64,000 bases of DNA from Limimaricola sp027213785 (GCF_050847355.1 NZ_CP193755.1:124001-188000); one strand, 5' to 3'. Shown: positions 33,035 to 44,390, counted from the stretch's first letter. Translations and numbers: made by a program. The notes: generated by a model not told the origin, from the letters alone.

Positions 33035-33613
33035 ATGAGTGACGCTTCGCCAGAGCGCGGCAGTTTGGGGCGGGACCTGCGACGCTTGCGAAAGTCGCGC
33101 GGGTTGAGGATCGCGGATCTCGCGGCTCTCACCAACCGCTCCACCGGCTGGATTAGCCAGGTGGAGCGGGATCGCTCCCAGCCAGGCTACGCCGATCTGG
33201 TCGCCATCGCGCAGGCGTTCGATCTGCCGTTGTCGCAGCTGTTTCTCCGCGATGCGGAGCCGATCCCCGAAGCGGGCAACATATTGCGCGCCGATCAACG
33301 CCGCCCGCTGCCGGCCGACAATACCGGGGCGGTCGATGACCTGCTCGCCCCGCTCGTCCATGGAATCCAGTTTTACCGCAGCACGCTCGAGGCGCATTCC
33401 GCTTCGGACCAGCCGAGCCGAAGGGGCGGGGTCGAGATGGGCTACGTGCTGGAGGGCCGGTTCGAGATCCGGATCGGCGGGCGGCATCACGCGCTTGGCC
33501 CCGGCGACAGCTTCTGGGCCCGGGGCGAGGAGATATCCTGGCTCAATCCCCACGACACCCCTTGCACGGTGGTCTGGCTGCTGGCACCGCTGCGGGATGA
33601 CCCGGACGCCTGA
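33035..33613 (+). CDS. XRE-family transcriptional regulator with cupin domain
   Basis: 192 residues from the ATG at 33035; an in-frame TTG at 32963 would add 24 residues overlapping the previous gene end. Residues 12-70 are an XRE helix-turn-helix (LGRDLRRLRKSRGLRIADLAALTNRSTGWISQVERDRSQP). Residues 110-185 are a C-terminal cupin (MGYVLEGRFEIRIGGRHHALGPGDSFWARGEE), likely a sensing domain. Similar proteins (PuuR-type) control amine or redox metabolism. It overlaps the RluA-type gene by 17 bases. Its target is unknown. Confidence 0.87.
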   Translation: MSDASPERGSLGRDLRRLRKSRGLRIADLAALTNRSTGWISQVERDRSQPGYADLVAIAQAFDLPLSQLFLRDAEPIPEAGNILRADQRRPLPADNTGAVDDLLAPLVHGIQFYRSTLEAHSASDQPSRRGGVEMGYVLEGRFEIRIGGRHHALGPGDSFWARGEEISWLNPHDTPCTVVWLLAPLRDDPDA

Positions 33614-34280
33614 CACCCCGCCCGAACCCGATATCGGCAGCGCCTACGATCCGCCGATCGAGCCGCTCGTCGTGATTCACGAGGATCACGAGGTGCTGAT
33701 CGTCGACAAACCCGCCGGGCTGCTCTCGGTCCCCGGCAAGGGCGAACACCTTGCCGACTGCCTGCTGGCCCGGGTGCAGGAAGCCTATCCGATGGCGCTT
33801 CTGGTGCACCGGCTCGACCGCGACACCTCGGGCGTCATGGTCTTCGCGCTGACGCCGCACGCCCAGCGCCATCTCGGTCTGCAATTCGAAAAGCGGCAGG
33901 CGAAGAAGACCTATGTCGCGCGGGTACGGGGACGGCTGGAGCCCACGACCGGCACCGTCGACCTGCCGCTGATCGTCGACTGGCCGAACCGGCCACGGCA
34001 GATGGTCGATCACGAGAACGGGCGACAGGCGGTCACCGACTGGCGGGTGCTGCGCGCCGATGCGAGCGAAAGCCGGGTGCGGCTGATGCCGAAGACCGGG
34101 CGCAGCCACCAATTGCGCGTGCACATGCAGGCGCTCGGTCATCCGATCCTCGGCGACCCGTTCTATGCCGAGGGCGAGGCGCGCGATCATCCGCGGCTGA
34201 TGCTGCATTCCGAAACGTTGCAGTTCCGTCACCCCGATGGCGGCAAGGGCGTGCGCTACAGCGCCAAGGCGCCGTTCTAG
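33597..34280 (+). CDS. RluA-family pseudouridine synthase
   Basis: 227 residues from the ATG at 33597, which lies inside the XRE gene. The catalytic segment LVHRLDRDTSGVMVFAL has the nucleophile Asp in HRLDRDTSG; HEVLIVDKPAGLLSVPG and KTGRSHQLRVHMQALGHPILGDPFY are further family motifs. There is no N-terminal S4 domain. It modifies uridine in rRNA or tRNA; the exact site is unknown. The stop TAG is shared, as a CTAG palindrome, with the convergent hydrolase. Confidence 0.92.
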   Translation: MTRTPDTPPEPDIGSAYDPPIEPLVVIHEDHEVLIVDKPAGLLSVPGKGEHLADCLLARVQEAYPMALLVHRLDRDTSGVMVFALTPHAQRHLGLQFEKRQAKKTYVARVRGRLEPTTGTVDLPLIVDWPNRPRQMVDHENGRQAVTDWRVLRADASESRVRLMPKTGRSHQLRVHMQALGHPILGDPFYAEGEARDHPRLMLHSETLQFRHPDGGKGVRYSAKAPF

Positions 34281-34870
34281 CCGAAAAAATCTCTCAAGGC
34301 GTCGATCTCGGCGGGCCGGACCTCGTGGCCGCCGGGATGCCAGACTTGGGTGATGTCGGCCCCCTGCGCCTGCAGATAGGCGATGAGGGCTCGTGTCATC
34401 GGCGCCGGGCAGATCGGGTCACGTTCGCCGGCGGAAATGAATACGCGGCGACCGGAGAGCCCGGGCTGCGGCGCCGGGGTCCACGGGATCAACGGGTGCA
34501 GCAGCGCCAGATCGGTGAAGAGATCGGGCCGTGTCAGCGCCACGGCGGCAAGGATGTTCGCGCCGTTGGAATAGCCGAGGCCCAGAACCCGCGTGGCGCC
34601 GGTGCGGGCGATCTCGGCCGCGACGAATTCCGCCATCTCGTCGCGGCGCATGGCCAGATCCTCCATGTCGTAGACGCCCTCGGCACGACGCCGGAAATAG
34701 CGCAGCGCGCCGCCCTCGCTCACCGTGCCGCGCGGCGAGACGACATGCGCCCCGGGCAGCAGTTCGGTGCCGAAGCTGTGGAACTGCTGCTCGTCGCCGC
34801 CCGTGCCGTGAAAGGTCAGGAGAAGGGGCGCGCCGGGGCGCCCCTCATGGTGCGCAGCATGAAGCGTCAC
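34277..34870 (-). CDS. Alpha/beta hydrolase (MhqD-like carboxylesterase)
   Basis: 197 residues of the small phospholipase/carboxylesterase type. The oxyanion region is LTFHGTGGDEQQF; the nucleophile Ser is in GLGYSNGANIL; Asp is in AGERDPICP and His in HPGGHEV. The gene starts inside the VOC gene end (ATGA), so the two are translated together. Hydrolase plus ring-cleaving dioxygenase is the MhqD/MhqO arrangement of Bacillus for quinone detoxification. The role is inferred from that pairing. Confidence 0.87.
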   Translation of the reverse strand: MTLHAAHHEGRPGAPLLLTFHGTGGDEQQFHSFGTELLPGAHVVSPRGTVSEGGALRYFRRRAEGVYDMEDLAMRRDEMAEFVAAEIARTGATRVLGLGYSNGANILAAVALTRPDLFTDLALLHPLIPWTPAPQPGLSGRRVFISAGERDPICPAPMTRALIAYLQAQGADITQVWHPGGHEVRPAEIDALRDFFG

Positions 34871-35805
34871 GCGTCATGTCCCAGCGGTTCGAGCCGGCGC
34901 TCGAGTTCGGCGCGCAGATGTTCGTGCTGCTTGGGCAGCTTCAGCGCCTCGCCCAGATGCGCGCGATCCTCGTCGCGGTCGAAGCCGGGCTCGTTGGTCG
35001 CCACTTCGAACAGCACACCGCCCGGGCTGCGGAAATAGATCGCGAAGAAGTAGTCGCGGTCGATCTGTGGCGTGGTGGGCCAGCCGGCCTCGGCCAGCCT
35101 TTCGGCGACCTCGGCCTGCGCGGCGCGGTTTTCGACGGCGAAAGCGATGTGGTGCACCGAACCCGCGCCGGCCTGTGCGCGCGGCGCCGCCGGATCGACC
35201 CGGATGTCGATGCGGCTCGCCGGGTTGCCACCCGCGATCTCGTAGCGTGTCACCGCCCCGTCGCTGGCCGCTTCGCGGTATCCCATGAATTCCAGAAGCT
35301 CGACCGTCGCCGCCTTGTCACGCAACAGCATTTCGACCGAGTGAAAGCCGCGGATCGCGATCCCTTCCGACACACCACCGCCGGTCCACGGGGCGCGCCC
35401 GTCTGCCGGTGCCTCGACCAGCGCCAGCCTTTCGCCATCGGGGCCGTCGAACAGGAGGCGGGGGGCACCGAAACTGCTGTCGCGAACGATGTTCTCGACA
35501 TGGCGCTCGCGCAGCCGGGTCTCCCACGCCTCGGCGCTGCCTTGCGGAATGGCGAAACCGGTCAGCGCCACCTCGCCCGCGCCCCTGCGCCCGCGCGCAG
35601 CCTGAGGGAAGGGGAAATAGGTCATCACCGTGCCCGGCGTGCCGATCTCGTCGGCATAATAGAGGTGATAGACGTCGGGCGCGTCGAAATTCACCGTCTT
35701 CTTCACCCGGCGCAGGCCGAGCGTGTCGGTGAAGAAGGCGTTGTTGGCCCGGGCCCCGGACGCCATCGAGGTGACGTGGTGCAGGCCCCTGATCTGATCC
35801 AGCAT
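34867..35805 (-). CDS. Ring-cleaving dioxygenase (VOC superfamily, MhqO-like)
   Basis: 312 residues made of two glyoxalase/bleomycin-resistance (VOC) modules. The first (5-125) starts GLHHVTSMASGARANNAFFTDTLGLRRVKKTVNFD; the second (145-275) has VHHIAFAVENRAA and VLFEVATNEPGFDRDE. The paired His/His/Glu metal ligands fit an iron-dependent dioxygenase. MhqO-type enzymes open hydroquinone-like rings. An AGGGGAG ribosome site and a CTAG element upstream fit normal expression. Confidence 0.88.
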   Translation of the reverse strand: MLDQIRGLHHVTSMASGARANNAFFTDTLGLRRVKKTVNFDAPDVYHLYYADEIGTPGTVMTYFPFPQAARGRRGAGEVALTGFAIPQGSAEAWETRLRERHVENIVRDSSFGAPRLLFDGPDGERLALVEAPADGRAPWTGGGVSEGIAIRGFHSVEMLLRDKAATVELLEFMGYREAASDGAVTRYEIAGGNPASRIDIRVDPAAPRAQAGAGSVHHIAFAVENRAAQAEVAERLAEAGWPTTPQIDRDYFFAIYFRSPGGVLFEVATNEPGFDRDEDRAHLGEALKLPKQHEHLRAELERRLEPLGHDA

Positions 35806-35838
35806 GGCATTGGCTCCCCTGTGCTCGGCTCAGAGATA

Positions 35839-35846
35839 AGCTAGCA
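35839..35846 (-). promoter_or_regulatory. CTAG-type element upstream of the VOC-hydrolase pair
   Basis: The minus strand reads CGTGCTAGCTTATCTC, 36 bases before the ATG at 35805. TAGCTT or the following TTATCT could be the -10. No good -35 is visible. Confidence 0.3.
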
Positions 35847-35965
35847 CGGTCGCGCCGAAATCCCCGCTCCGGGCGCGGGATCGGTGCATGGGCGCACAAG
35901 TCGCACATGCCTTGCCGGCACCGAGGCCTAGACGGGCGCGCCCCGACAGGGACGCGCCGCGATGC

Positions 35966-37414
<1,449 letters not shown>

Positions 37415-37472
37415 GGGGATCTCCTCCGTGTCGCGGCGCAGAGTGTCACCGGCGGATCGGGGCCGCAAGCTA

Positions 37473-37501
37473 TGGCAGGCGGTGCCGCGGCTTCCTATGT
37501 T
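37473..37501 (+). promoter_or_regulatory. Candidate promoter of the 1-Cys peroxiredoxin gene
   Basis: TGGCAG (37473-37478) and TATGTT (37496-37501) are 17 bases apart, before an AGGAGG ribosome site at 37522-37527. No OxyR-type palindrome was obvious. Confidence 0.4.
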
Positions 37502-37532
37502 GGCCACGGGAACAGTGTTACAGGAGGTTACC

Positions 37533-38186
37533 ATGGCCCTGCGCATCAATGACGAGATTCCGAATCTGACCGTCAAGACAGACCAGGGCGAGTTCGCCCT
37601 GCATGACTGGGTCGGCGATAACTGGGCGATCATCTTCAGCCATCCCAAGGACTTCACCCCCGTCTGCACCACCGAGTTCGGTGCCGTGGCGCGGCTCGAC
37701 GCCGAGTGGAAGAAGCGCGGCACCAAGGTGCTCGGCGTCTCGGTGGACGGCGTCGACGAGCATGTCCGCTGGAAGAAGGACATCGAGAAGGCCGGCGGCG
37801 TCGCGCCCGAGTTCCCGATCGTCGCCGATGACGGTCTGGAGATCTCCAAGGCCTTCGACATGCTGCCCGCCGACGCCTATCTGCCCGACGGTCGCACCCC
37901 CAACGACAGCGCCACCGTGCGTGCCGTCTTCGTCATCGGTCCCGACAAGCAGCTGAAGCTGTCGATGACCTATCCGATGACCGTCGGACGCAACTTCTCG
38001 GAGGTGCTGCGCGCGCTCGACGCGCTGCAGCTCACCACCGGCAAGGGGGTGGCAACGCCGGCCGACTGGCAGGTCGGTCAGGACGTGGTGATCCCGGCCA
38101 CGCTCTCGGACGAGGACGCGAAGGCCAAGTTCGGCGAGTTCGAGACCGTGCTGCCCTATCTGCGGATGACCAAATCACCGCAGTAA
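37533..38186 (+). CDS. 1-Cys peroxiredoxin (PRDX6 type)
   Basis: 217 residues from the ATG at 37533, with a perfect AGGAGG ribosome site. The peroxidatic Cys 45 is in SHPKDFTPVCTTEFG. The C-terminal part (120-215: PNDSATVRAVFVIGPDKQLKLSMTYP, VGRNFSEVLRALDALQLT) is the long form of the 1-Cys family without a second resolving Cys motif. It reduces peroxides using glutathione or other thiols. The upstream divergent gene is the aldehyde dehydrogenase, so both may serve oxidative or carbonyl stress. Confidence 0.94.
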   Translation: MALRINDEIPNLTVKTDQGEFALHDWVGDNWAIIFSHPKDFTPVCTTEFGAVARLDAEWKKRGTKVLGVSVDGVDEHVRWKKDIEKAGGVAPEFPIVADDGLEISKAFDMLPADAYLPDGRTPNDSATVRAVFVIGPDKQLKLSMTYPMTVGRNFSEVLRALDALQLTTGKGVATPADWQVGQDVVIPATLSDEDAKAKFGEFETVLPYLRMTKSPQ

Positions 38187-38198
38187 GGCGAAACGAGC

Positions 38199-38225
38199 GG
38201 CGCGCCCCGTCGAGAGGGGCGCGCC
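38199..38225. terminator. Hairpin between convergent peroxiredoxin and L,D-transpeptidase genes
   Basis: GGCGCGCCCC, loop GTCGAGA, GGGGCGCGCC: a perfect 10-bp stem with no T tract on either side. It probably ends transcription on both strands by structure alone, or acts as an mRNA 3' end stabiliser. Confidence 0.6.
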
Positions 38226-38229
38226 GGGT

Positions 38230-38793
38230 TCAGATGACGACGACCGTCGTGCCGATCGGCACGCGGTCGTAGAGATCCTCGACATGTTCGTTGATCAGCC
38301 GCACGCAGCCCGACGAGAACTTGCGTCCCATGGTCCAAGGCTGCGGCGTGCCGTGGATGCGGTAATAGGTGTCGCGCCCGTTCTGGTAGAGATAGAGCGC
38401 GCGCGAGCCGAGCGGGTTGCGGGCATGGCCACCGGGCAGTCCGCCCGCATAGGGGCCGTAGACCGCCGGCTCCTGCCGGATCATGTTGGCGGTGGGCGTC
38501 CAGGCCGGCCATTCGGCCTTGCGCGCCACTTGGGCGGTGCCGGTGAAGTTGCGCCCCGCCGCGCCGAGCGCCACGACATAGCGGATCGCCCGGCCATTGC
38601 CCAAGGTCCAGTAGAGCCTGTTCTGCGCGATCCGCACGTGGATCTGCCCCGGCGCCAGCGCCTCGTTGACGCTGATTTCGGTGGGCAGCCACTCGCGCGG
38701 GATCTTTACTACGCGCGGGGGGGCGGCCAGAACCGGTCCGGTGGCCACGATCGCGGCGGCAGCCGCAAGTACGCCTCGTCTCGAGAGTTTCAT
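38230..38793 (-). CDS. Exported L,D-transpeptidase (YkuD)
   Basis: 187 residues from the ATG at 38793. The N-terminus is a Tat-like signal (SRRGVLAAAAAIVATGPVLA; one twin Arg). The catalytic part is RIHGTPQPWTMGRKFSSGCVRLIN, with the His in HGT and the nucleophile Cys in SSGCVR. It makes 3-3 cross-links between peptidoglycan stems or anchors proteins to it. It is the second YkuD gene in the window, and unlike the one at 15576-16076 it carries an export signal. Confidence 0.93.
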   Translation of the reverse strand: MKLSRRGVLAAAAAIVATGPVLAAPPRVVKIPREWLPTEISVNEALAPGQIHVRIAQNRLYWTLGNGRAIRYVVALGAAGRNFTGTAQVARKAEWPAWTPTANMIRQEPAVYGPYAGGLPGGHARNPLGSRALYLYQNGRDTYYRIHGTPQPWTMGRKFSSGCVRLINEHVEDLYDRVPIGTTVVVI

Positions 38794-38883
38794 GCCTGCT
38801 CCTGTCCGGGCTCTGCGGCCCGTTTCGCCTCTGTCCGGGGAGCATAACACCGAATCGCCGCGCCGTGGTTAACCTCGTCGCAG

Positions 38884-38913
38884 AAAAATGGGCGGCCCCG
38901 ACAGGGGCCGGCC
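38884..38913 (-). terminator. Terminator of the outer-membrane barrel gene
   Basis: GGCCCC, loop GACA, GGGGCC with extra outer pairs, followed on the minus strand by TTTTT. It lies 22 bases beyond the stop codon. Confidence 0.75.
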
Positions 38914-38934
38914 ATGAGGGCATAAAGCCTTGAA

Positions 38935-39603
38935 TCAGAAGCGGTAGCTGACGCCGAGCGAGAGCCAGGGGTAGACGACCAGATCGCTGCCGGTCTCGTT
39001 GGCGTCGTCTTCCATCTGCTGCAGGTCGGCTTCGAACTCCGCATCGACGCTCGGATCGCCGCTAGTACCGTCGAGCGCCACCTCAACGCCACCGATGCCG
39101 ATCAGACCGATCTCGCTCTCGAAGCCCCAGCCATGCGCGCCGCCGCTCGTGTAGCCAAGCGCCAGCATCGGCGCGACCTCGTTCGCGAAGCGGACCGAGG
39201 CATCGACGCGCGCATCGTCGTAGCGCATGCCGTCGTCCGCCTCGAAGCCCCGGCCGCTGCCGTCGAGATCGCTGCTGGAGAAGAACAGGCCACCCGAGAT
39301 GCGGAAGCCACCGCCATAGGGGTGGTAATCCGCCAGAGCGGCGATGCCGCCGAAGCTGCCATCGGCGGTGATTTCCGTGCCGAAATCATCTTTGTCGCCC
39401 TCGAACTCGAAATCCGGAATCCCGGTGAGGACGCCGCGCAGGCGCAGCCTGGGCATCACCTCGTAGGCGGCGGAGCCATAGAGACCGAAGCTGGAAACGC
39501 CGAAGCCGGTGGAGGCACCCTCGACGCTGTCGGTGAGTGGTTGCGCCTGAACCGTCGTGGCGACGAGCAGGAAAACGGCGGCGAGGGGGAGGCTGGGACG
39601 CAT
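38935..39603 (-). CDS. Putative outer-membrane beta-barrel protein
   Basis: 222 residues from the ATG at 39603 (AAGGA five bases before it). The signal peptide ends near TTVQAQ. The mature part alternates short beta strands (FGVSSFGLYGSAAYEVMPRLRLRGVLTG, FRISGGLFFSSS, VDASVRFANEVAPMLALGYT) and ends in the strand LSLGVSYRF, with Phe as the last residue, a signal for barrel insertion. A Ca-like acidic stretch occurs in the loops (DFEFEGDKDDFGTEI). The family is not recognised by name. Confidence 0.75.
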   Translation of the reverse strand: MRPSLPLAAVFLLVATTVQAQPLTDSVEGASTGFGVSSFGLYGSAAYEVMPRLRLRGVLTGIPDFEFEGDKDDFGTEITADGSFGGIAALADYHPYGGGFRISGGLFFSSSDLDGSGRGFEADDGMRYDDARVDASVRFANEVAPMLALGYTSGGAHGWGFESEIGLIGIGGVEVALDGTSGDPSVDAEFEADLQQMEDDANETGSDLVVYPWLSLGVSYRF

Positions 39604-39742
39604 GGGGGATCCTTGTTGTCTTGCTGGCGCATCTGCCGAGGACGACAGGGCGGCCGCAACCCAAGGGCGGCCTGCCCCTATCGATAACCAATGCATGTGG
39701 TCGCGGCGCCGCAGGACTGGCGACGCGCAGGGATCGGGCATG

Positions 39743-39768
39743 AAAAAAGGGGCCCGAAGGCCCCTTTT
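39743..39768 (-). terminator. Intrinsic terminator of pnp
   Basis: Minus strand: AAAAGGGGCC, tetraloop TTCG, GGCCCCTTTTTT. A 10-bp stem counting A-T pairs, a UUCG tetraloop and a T6 tract: a textbook terminator 20 bases beyond the pnp stop. Confidence 0.92.
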
Positions 39769-39788
39769 CCGTATCGATGCAAACCGGA

Positions 39789-41921
<2,133 letters not shown>

Positions 41922-42071
41922 CGTCTTTTCCATTCTGGCCCGACCTTCGGGCCCTTGTGCCCCCCTAATGCGTGAACAGTCCCTGGGGGCGGGTTGCGGA
42001 GGGGCCGGATGCCCCTGGCTCTCGTGTTTCCGTGACGCGGGTCGAGCCCGGTCCGCGCCATCCCGGATAGC

Positions 42072-42099
42072 AAAGGGACCGCGCCGTGGCGCGGTCCCC
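42072..42099 (-). terminator. Terminator of rpsO
   Basis: GGGACCGCGCC and GGCGCGGTCCC form an 11-bp stem with a tiny loop, followed on the minus strand by TTTG. It may be partial, allowing some read-through to pnp. Confidence 0.7.
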
Positions 42100-42106
42100 G
42101 AAAACC

Positions 42107-42376
42107 TTAGCGGCGGATGCCGAGGCGGCCGATCAGGGCCTGGTAGCGCTCGACGTCCTTGTTCTTCACGTAGTCGAGAAGTTTACGGCGGCGGGCGACC
42201 AGCTTGAGAAGGCCACGGCGGCCGTGGTTGTCCTTCTTGTGGGTCTTGAAGTGCTCGGTCAGGGTCGCGATGCGCGAAGTCAGGATCGCGACCTGCACCT
42301 CGGGCGAACCGGTGTCGCCGTCCTTGGTGGCGAAGTCGCTGATGACCTTGGCCTTGTCTTCCACGGTGATCGACAT
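42107..42376 (-). CDS. rpsO: 30S ribosomal protein S15
   Basis: 89 residues, standard length. HSL-type motifs include DTGSPEVQVAILTSRIATLTEHFKTHKKDNHGRRGLL and RRRKLLDYVK, as in S15. It binds 16S rRNA in the central domain. The start has an AAAGGAG ribosome site; the upstream shadow frame begins further out and is not used. It sits directly before pnp, the conserved order. Confidence 0.97.
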   Translation of the reverse strand: MSITVEDKAKVISDFATKDGDTGSPEVQVAILTSRIATLTEHFKTHKKDNHGRRGLLKLVARRRKLLDYVKNKDVERYQALIGRLGIRR

Positions 42377-42535
42377 CGGGGTCTCCTTTCGGGATGAGAG
42401 TGATGGCGCAAGCCGGGATGTCGTCCAGCAGGGCCCATGGAGTACCGCCTCCATATAGGAAGACGGATGGGTGCCCATAGGGGAAATCGCCCGAAAAGGA
42501 AAGTGGTTTGCTGTGGCGCGGGGTCGCGGCGGGAC

Positions 42536-43492
42536 TCAGGCGACGGGATCGGTGAGCAGCAGCACCGCGCCCGGCGCGAGCGCGTCGATCCCGGCGAGCC
42601 GCAGCAGCGCCGCGCCGTCGGCGCGCAGAAGCAACCCTTCCGGCCGCGGCTCCAGCGTCAGTTCCGGCGCGGCGCCCTCGGGATGCAGCACCACGATCCG
42701 ATCCAGCGCGGCATCGAAATCGGCGATCACCGCCGGATCGCCCGCCTCGGCGCTGCGCAGCGCGAAGATGTCACCGCCGGCTCCGCCATGCGCGGTGTCG
42801 CCAGCGCCTGCCGCGATGACGTCGTCGCCCGCGCCACCATTGAGGAAATCGCCCGCCCCGACGCCCGAGCCGTCGCCGGTGCCGTCGAGCCGATCGTCGC
42901 CGGCGCCGCCATGCAGCACGTCGCGTCCTGCGCCACCACGCAGCATGTCATCGCCCAGATCGCCGCCCAGCGCGTCGTGACCCGCACCTCCGAACAGCCG
43001 GTCATGCCCGGCGCCGGCGCGGATCGCGTCGTCTCCGGCACCGCCGCGAAGCAGGTCGTCGCCGACATGTCCCCACAGCGCGTCATCGCCGGTGCCGCCC
43101 GCAAGCGTATCCTCGCCGCGCCCGCCATGGATCTCGTCATCCCCGGCACCGCCATCGGCCCGGTCGGGGCCATCGCGCAGATCGACATGATCGTGTCCCG
43201 CGCCGGCCTCGACATGGTCGGCCATCCCCGCGTCGACGATGTCGCCGAAGATCACGTCGGGGGCCTCGCTGCCCGTGTCAGACAGGCGCTGCGGCAAGGG
43301 TGTCGCGGCTTCGAGGGCGGAATCGCCATCCAGCGCGAAGGCTGCGTCGAGCGGTACGGTCTTCGGCGGCGCGTCGGGCCCGTCGATGTCGATCTCGTCG
43401 CTATCGGATTCGGAGCCGCCCTCGGTGATCATGGGCGGCAGCAACGCCGCGCCGGCAAGGGCAAGGCCGAGCAGTCCGAGCAGGGCGAGCAT
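42536..43492 (-). CDS. Calcium-binding RTX-repeat protein
   Basis: 318 residues. After an N-terminal hydrophobic helix (LALLGLLGLALAGAALLPP) and an acidic linker come about ten nonapeptide RTX repeats of the form GGAGDDxx (residues 100-235), for example GGAGDDEIHGG, GGTGDDALWG and GGAGRDVLHGG. The last 80 residues are a DxIxVxxPE-type C-terminal region. RTX repeats fold as a calcium-bound beta roll outside the cell. No type I secretion genes are adjacent. Upstream is a CTAG element. Confidence 0.87.
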   Translation of the reverse strand: MLALLGLLGLALAGAALLPPMITEGGSESDSDEIDIDGPDAPPKTVPLDAAFALDGDSALEAATPLPQRLSDTGSEAPDVIFGDIVDAGMADHVEAGAGHDHVDLRDGPDRADGGAGDDEIHGGRGEDTLAGGTGDDALWGHVGDDLLRGGAGDDAIRAGAGHDRLFGGAGHDALGGDLGDDMLRGGAGRDVLHGGAGDDRLDGTGDGSGVGAGDFLNGGAGDDVIAAGAGDTAHGGAGGDIFALRSAEAGDPAVIADFDAALDRIVVLHPEGAAPELTLEPRPEGLLLRADGAALLRLAGIDALAPGAVLLLTDPVA

Positions 43493-43523
43493 GGCAATCT
43501 CTGCGACGAGGGCGAAGCGCAGG

Positions 43524-43527
43524 CTAG
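43524..43527 (-). promoter_or_regulatory. CTAG element upstream of the RTX gene
   Basis: Minus strand ATGCTAGCCTGCG, with TAGCCT as the possible -10, 31 bases before the ATG. No clear -35. Confidence 0.3.
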
Positions 43528-43582
43528 CATGCGGCGAAGGACTGACGGCCCGGAACCGTCCGGCAGGGTTAAGGGCGGGGGA

Positions 43583-44155
43583 TCAGCGGTTGGCGCCGGG
43601 CTGCCACAGCACGTCGGCGCGGCCCGAATCATTGGCGATCCGCGCCGCGACGAAGAACCAGTCCGAAAGCCGGTTCAGATAGCGCGCCGCATGCTCGTTC
43701 ACCGCCTCGGCGCGACCCAGCGCCACCGCCAGCCGCTCGGCCCGGCGAGAGACGGTGCGGCACAGGTGCAGATGCGCGGCCAGCGCCGAGCCGCCCGGCA
43801 GAACGAAGCTGCGGAGCGGCTCCAGCGCCTCGTTCATCGCGTCGATCTCGCGCTCCAGCCGCTCGGTCTGGCCGGCGGTCATGCGCAGAACCGGGTATTT
43901 CGCCTCGGAATCCCGGTCGGGGTCCGGGCGGCACAGATCGGCTCCCAGATCGAACAGGTCGTTCTGGATGCGGCCCAGCGCGGCGTCCATCTCATCCTCG
44001 GCATGCAGGCGCGCCAGCCCGATCGTGGCATTGGTCTCGTCGACCGTGCCATAGGCCTCGACCCGCAGCGCGTCCTTGTTCACCCGGCTGCCATCGCCCA
44101 GCGCGGTGTCGCCCTTGTCGCCGGTGCGGGTGTAGATGCGGTTCAGCACGACCAT
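43583..44155 (-). CDS. PduO-type cob(I)alamin adenosyltransferase
   Basis: 190 residues from the ATG at 44155. Family motifs: IYTRTGDKGDTALGDGSRVNKD (ATP binding) at the N-terminus, EAYGTVDETNATIGLAR, and YLNRLSDWFFVAARIAND near the C-terminus. It attaches the adenosyl group to cobalt, finishing the coenzyme B12 made with the corrin genes at 5049-11415. It starts on the stop codon of the twin-helix gene (TGATG, one-base overlap), so the two are translationally coupled. Confidence 0.94.
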   Translation of the reverse strand: MVVLNRIYTRTGDKGDTALGDGSRVNKDALRVEAYGTVDETNATIGLARLHAEDEMDAALGRIQNDLFDLGADLCRPDPDRDSEAKYPVLRMTAGQTERLEREIDAMNEALEPLRSFVLPGGSALAAHLHLCRTVSRRAERLAVALGRAEAVNEHAARYLNRLSDWFFVAARIANDSGRADVLWQPGANR

Positions 44156-44358
44156 CAGTTCACCCCCCGCAGGAACACGTAGAGCAGGATCAGCAGCACC
44201 GCGACGAATTGCGCGCCGATGCGCCAGCGCATGATCTTGTTGGCGTGTTTGCGGTTGAAATCGCCACCCTTTCCGAAGGTGCCGACGCCGAACATCAGGA
44301 TGCCGGCGACGATCAGGACGGCAAGAACGACGAGAATGAATAGCGGATCTTCGAACAT
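44155..44358 (-). CDS. Twin transmembrane helix small protein
   Basis: 67 residues: two transmembrane helices (LFILVVLAVLIVAGILMFGVGTF and IGAQFVAVLLILLYVFL) joined by a basic loop with FNRKHANKIMRWR. It matches the small twin-helix family common in Rhodobacterales, resembling HIG1-like proteins. Function is unknown. It ends on the PduO start codon. A CTAG element and an AAAGG ribosome site lie upstream. Confidence 0.85.
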   Translation of the reverse strand: MFEDPLFILVVLAVLIVAGILMFGVGTFGKGGDFNRKHANKIMRWRIGAQFVAVLLILLYVFLRGVN

Positions 44359-44386
44359 GGGGCGCCTTTCGCGGTTGCTCTACCAT

Positions 44387-44390
44387 CTAG
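44387..44390 (-). promoter_or_regulatory. CTAG-type promoter of the twin-helix / adenosyltransferase pair
   Basis: Minus strand CCGCTAGATGG with TAGATG as -10 and TTTGCC 17 bases upstream (or TTGCCT at 16). The leader would be about 20 bases with an AAAGG ribosome site. Confidence 0.45.

Noticed and set aside
35928..35931. CTAG between the aldehyde dehydrogenase and the VOC gene as a promoter
   Set aside because: It is not upstream of any start codon in a suitable direction; likely part of a hairpin at the gene ends.
42437..44182. Plus-strand open frame of 581 codons opposite the RTX gene
   Set aside because: The RTX repeats on the minus strand explain its repetitive composition; no family motif on the plus strand.
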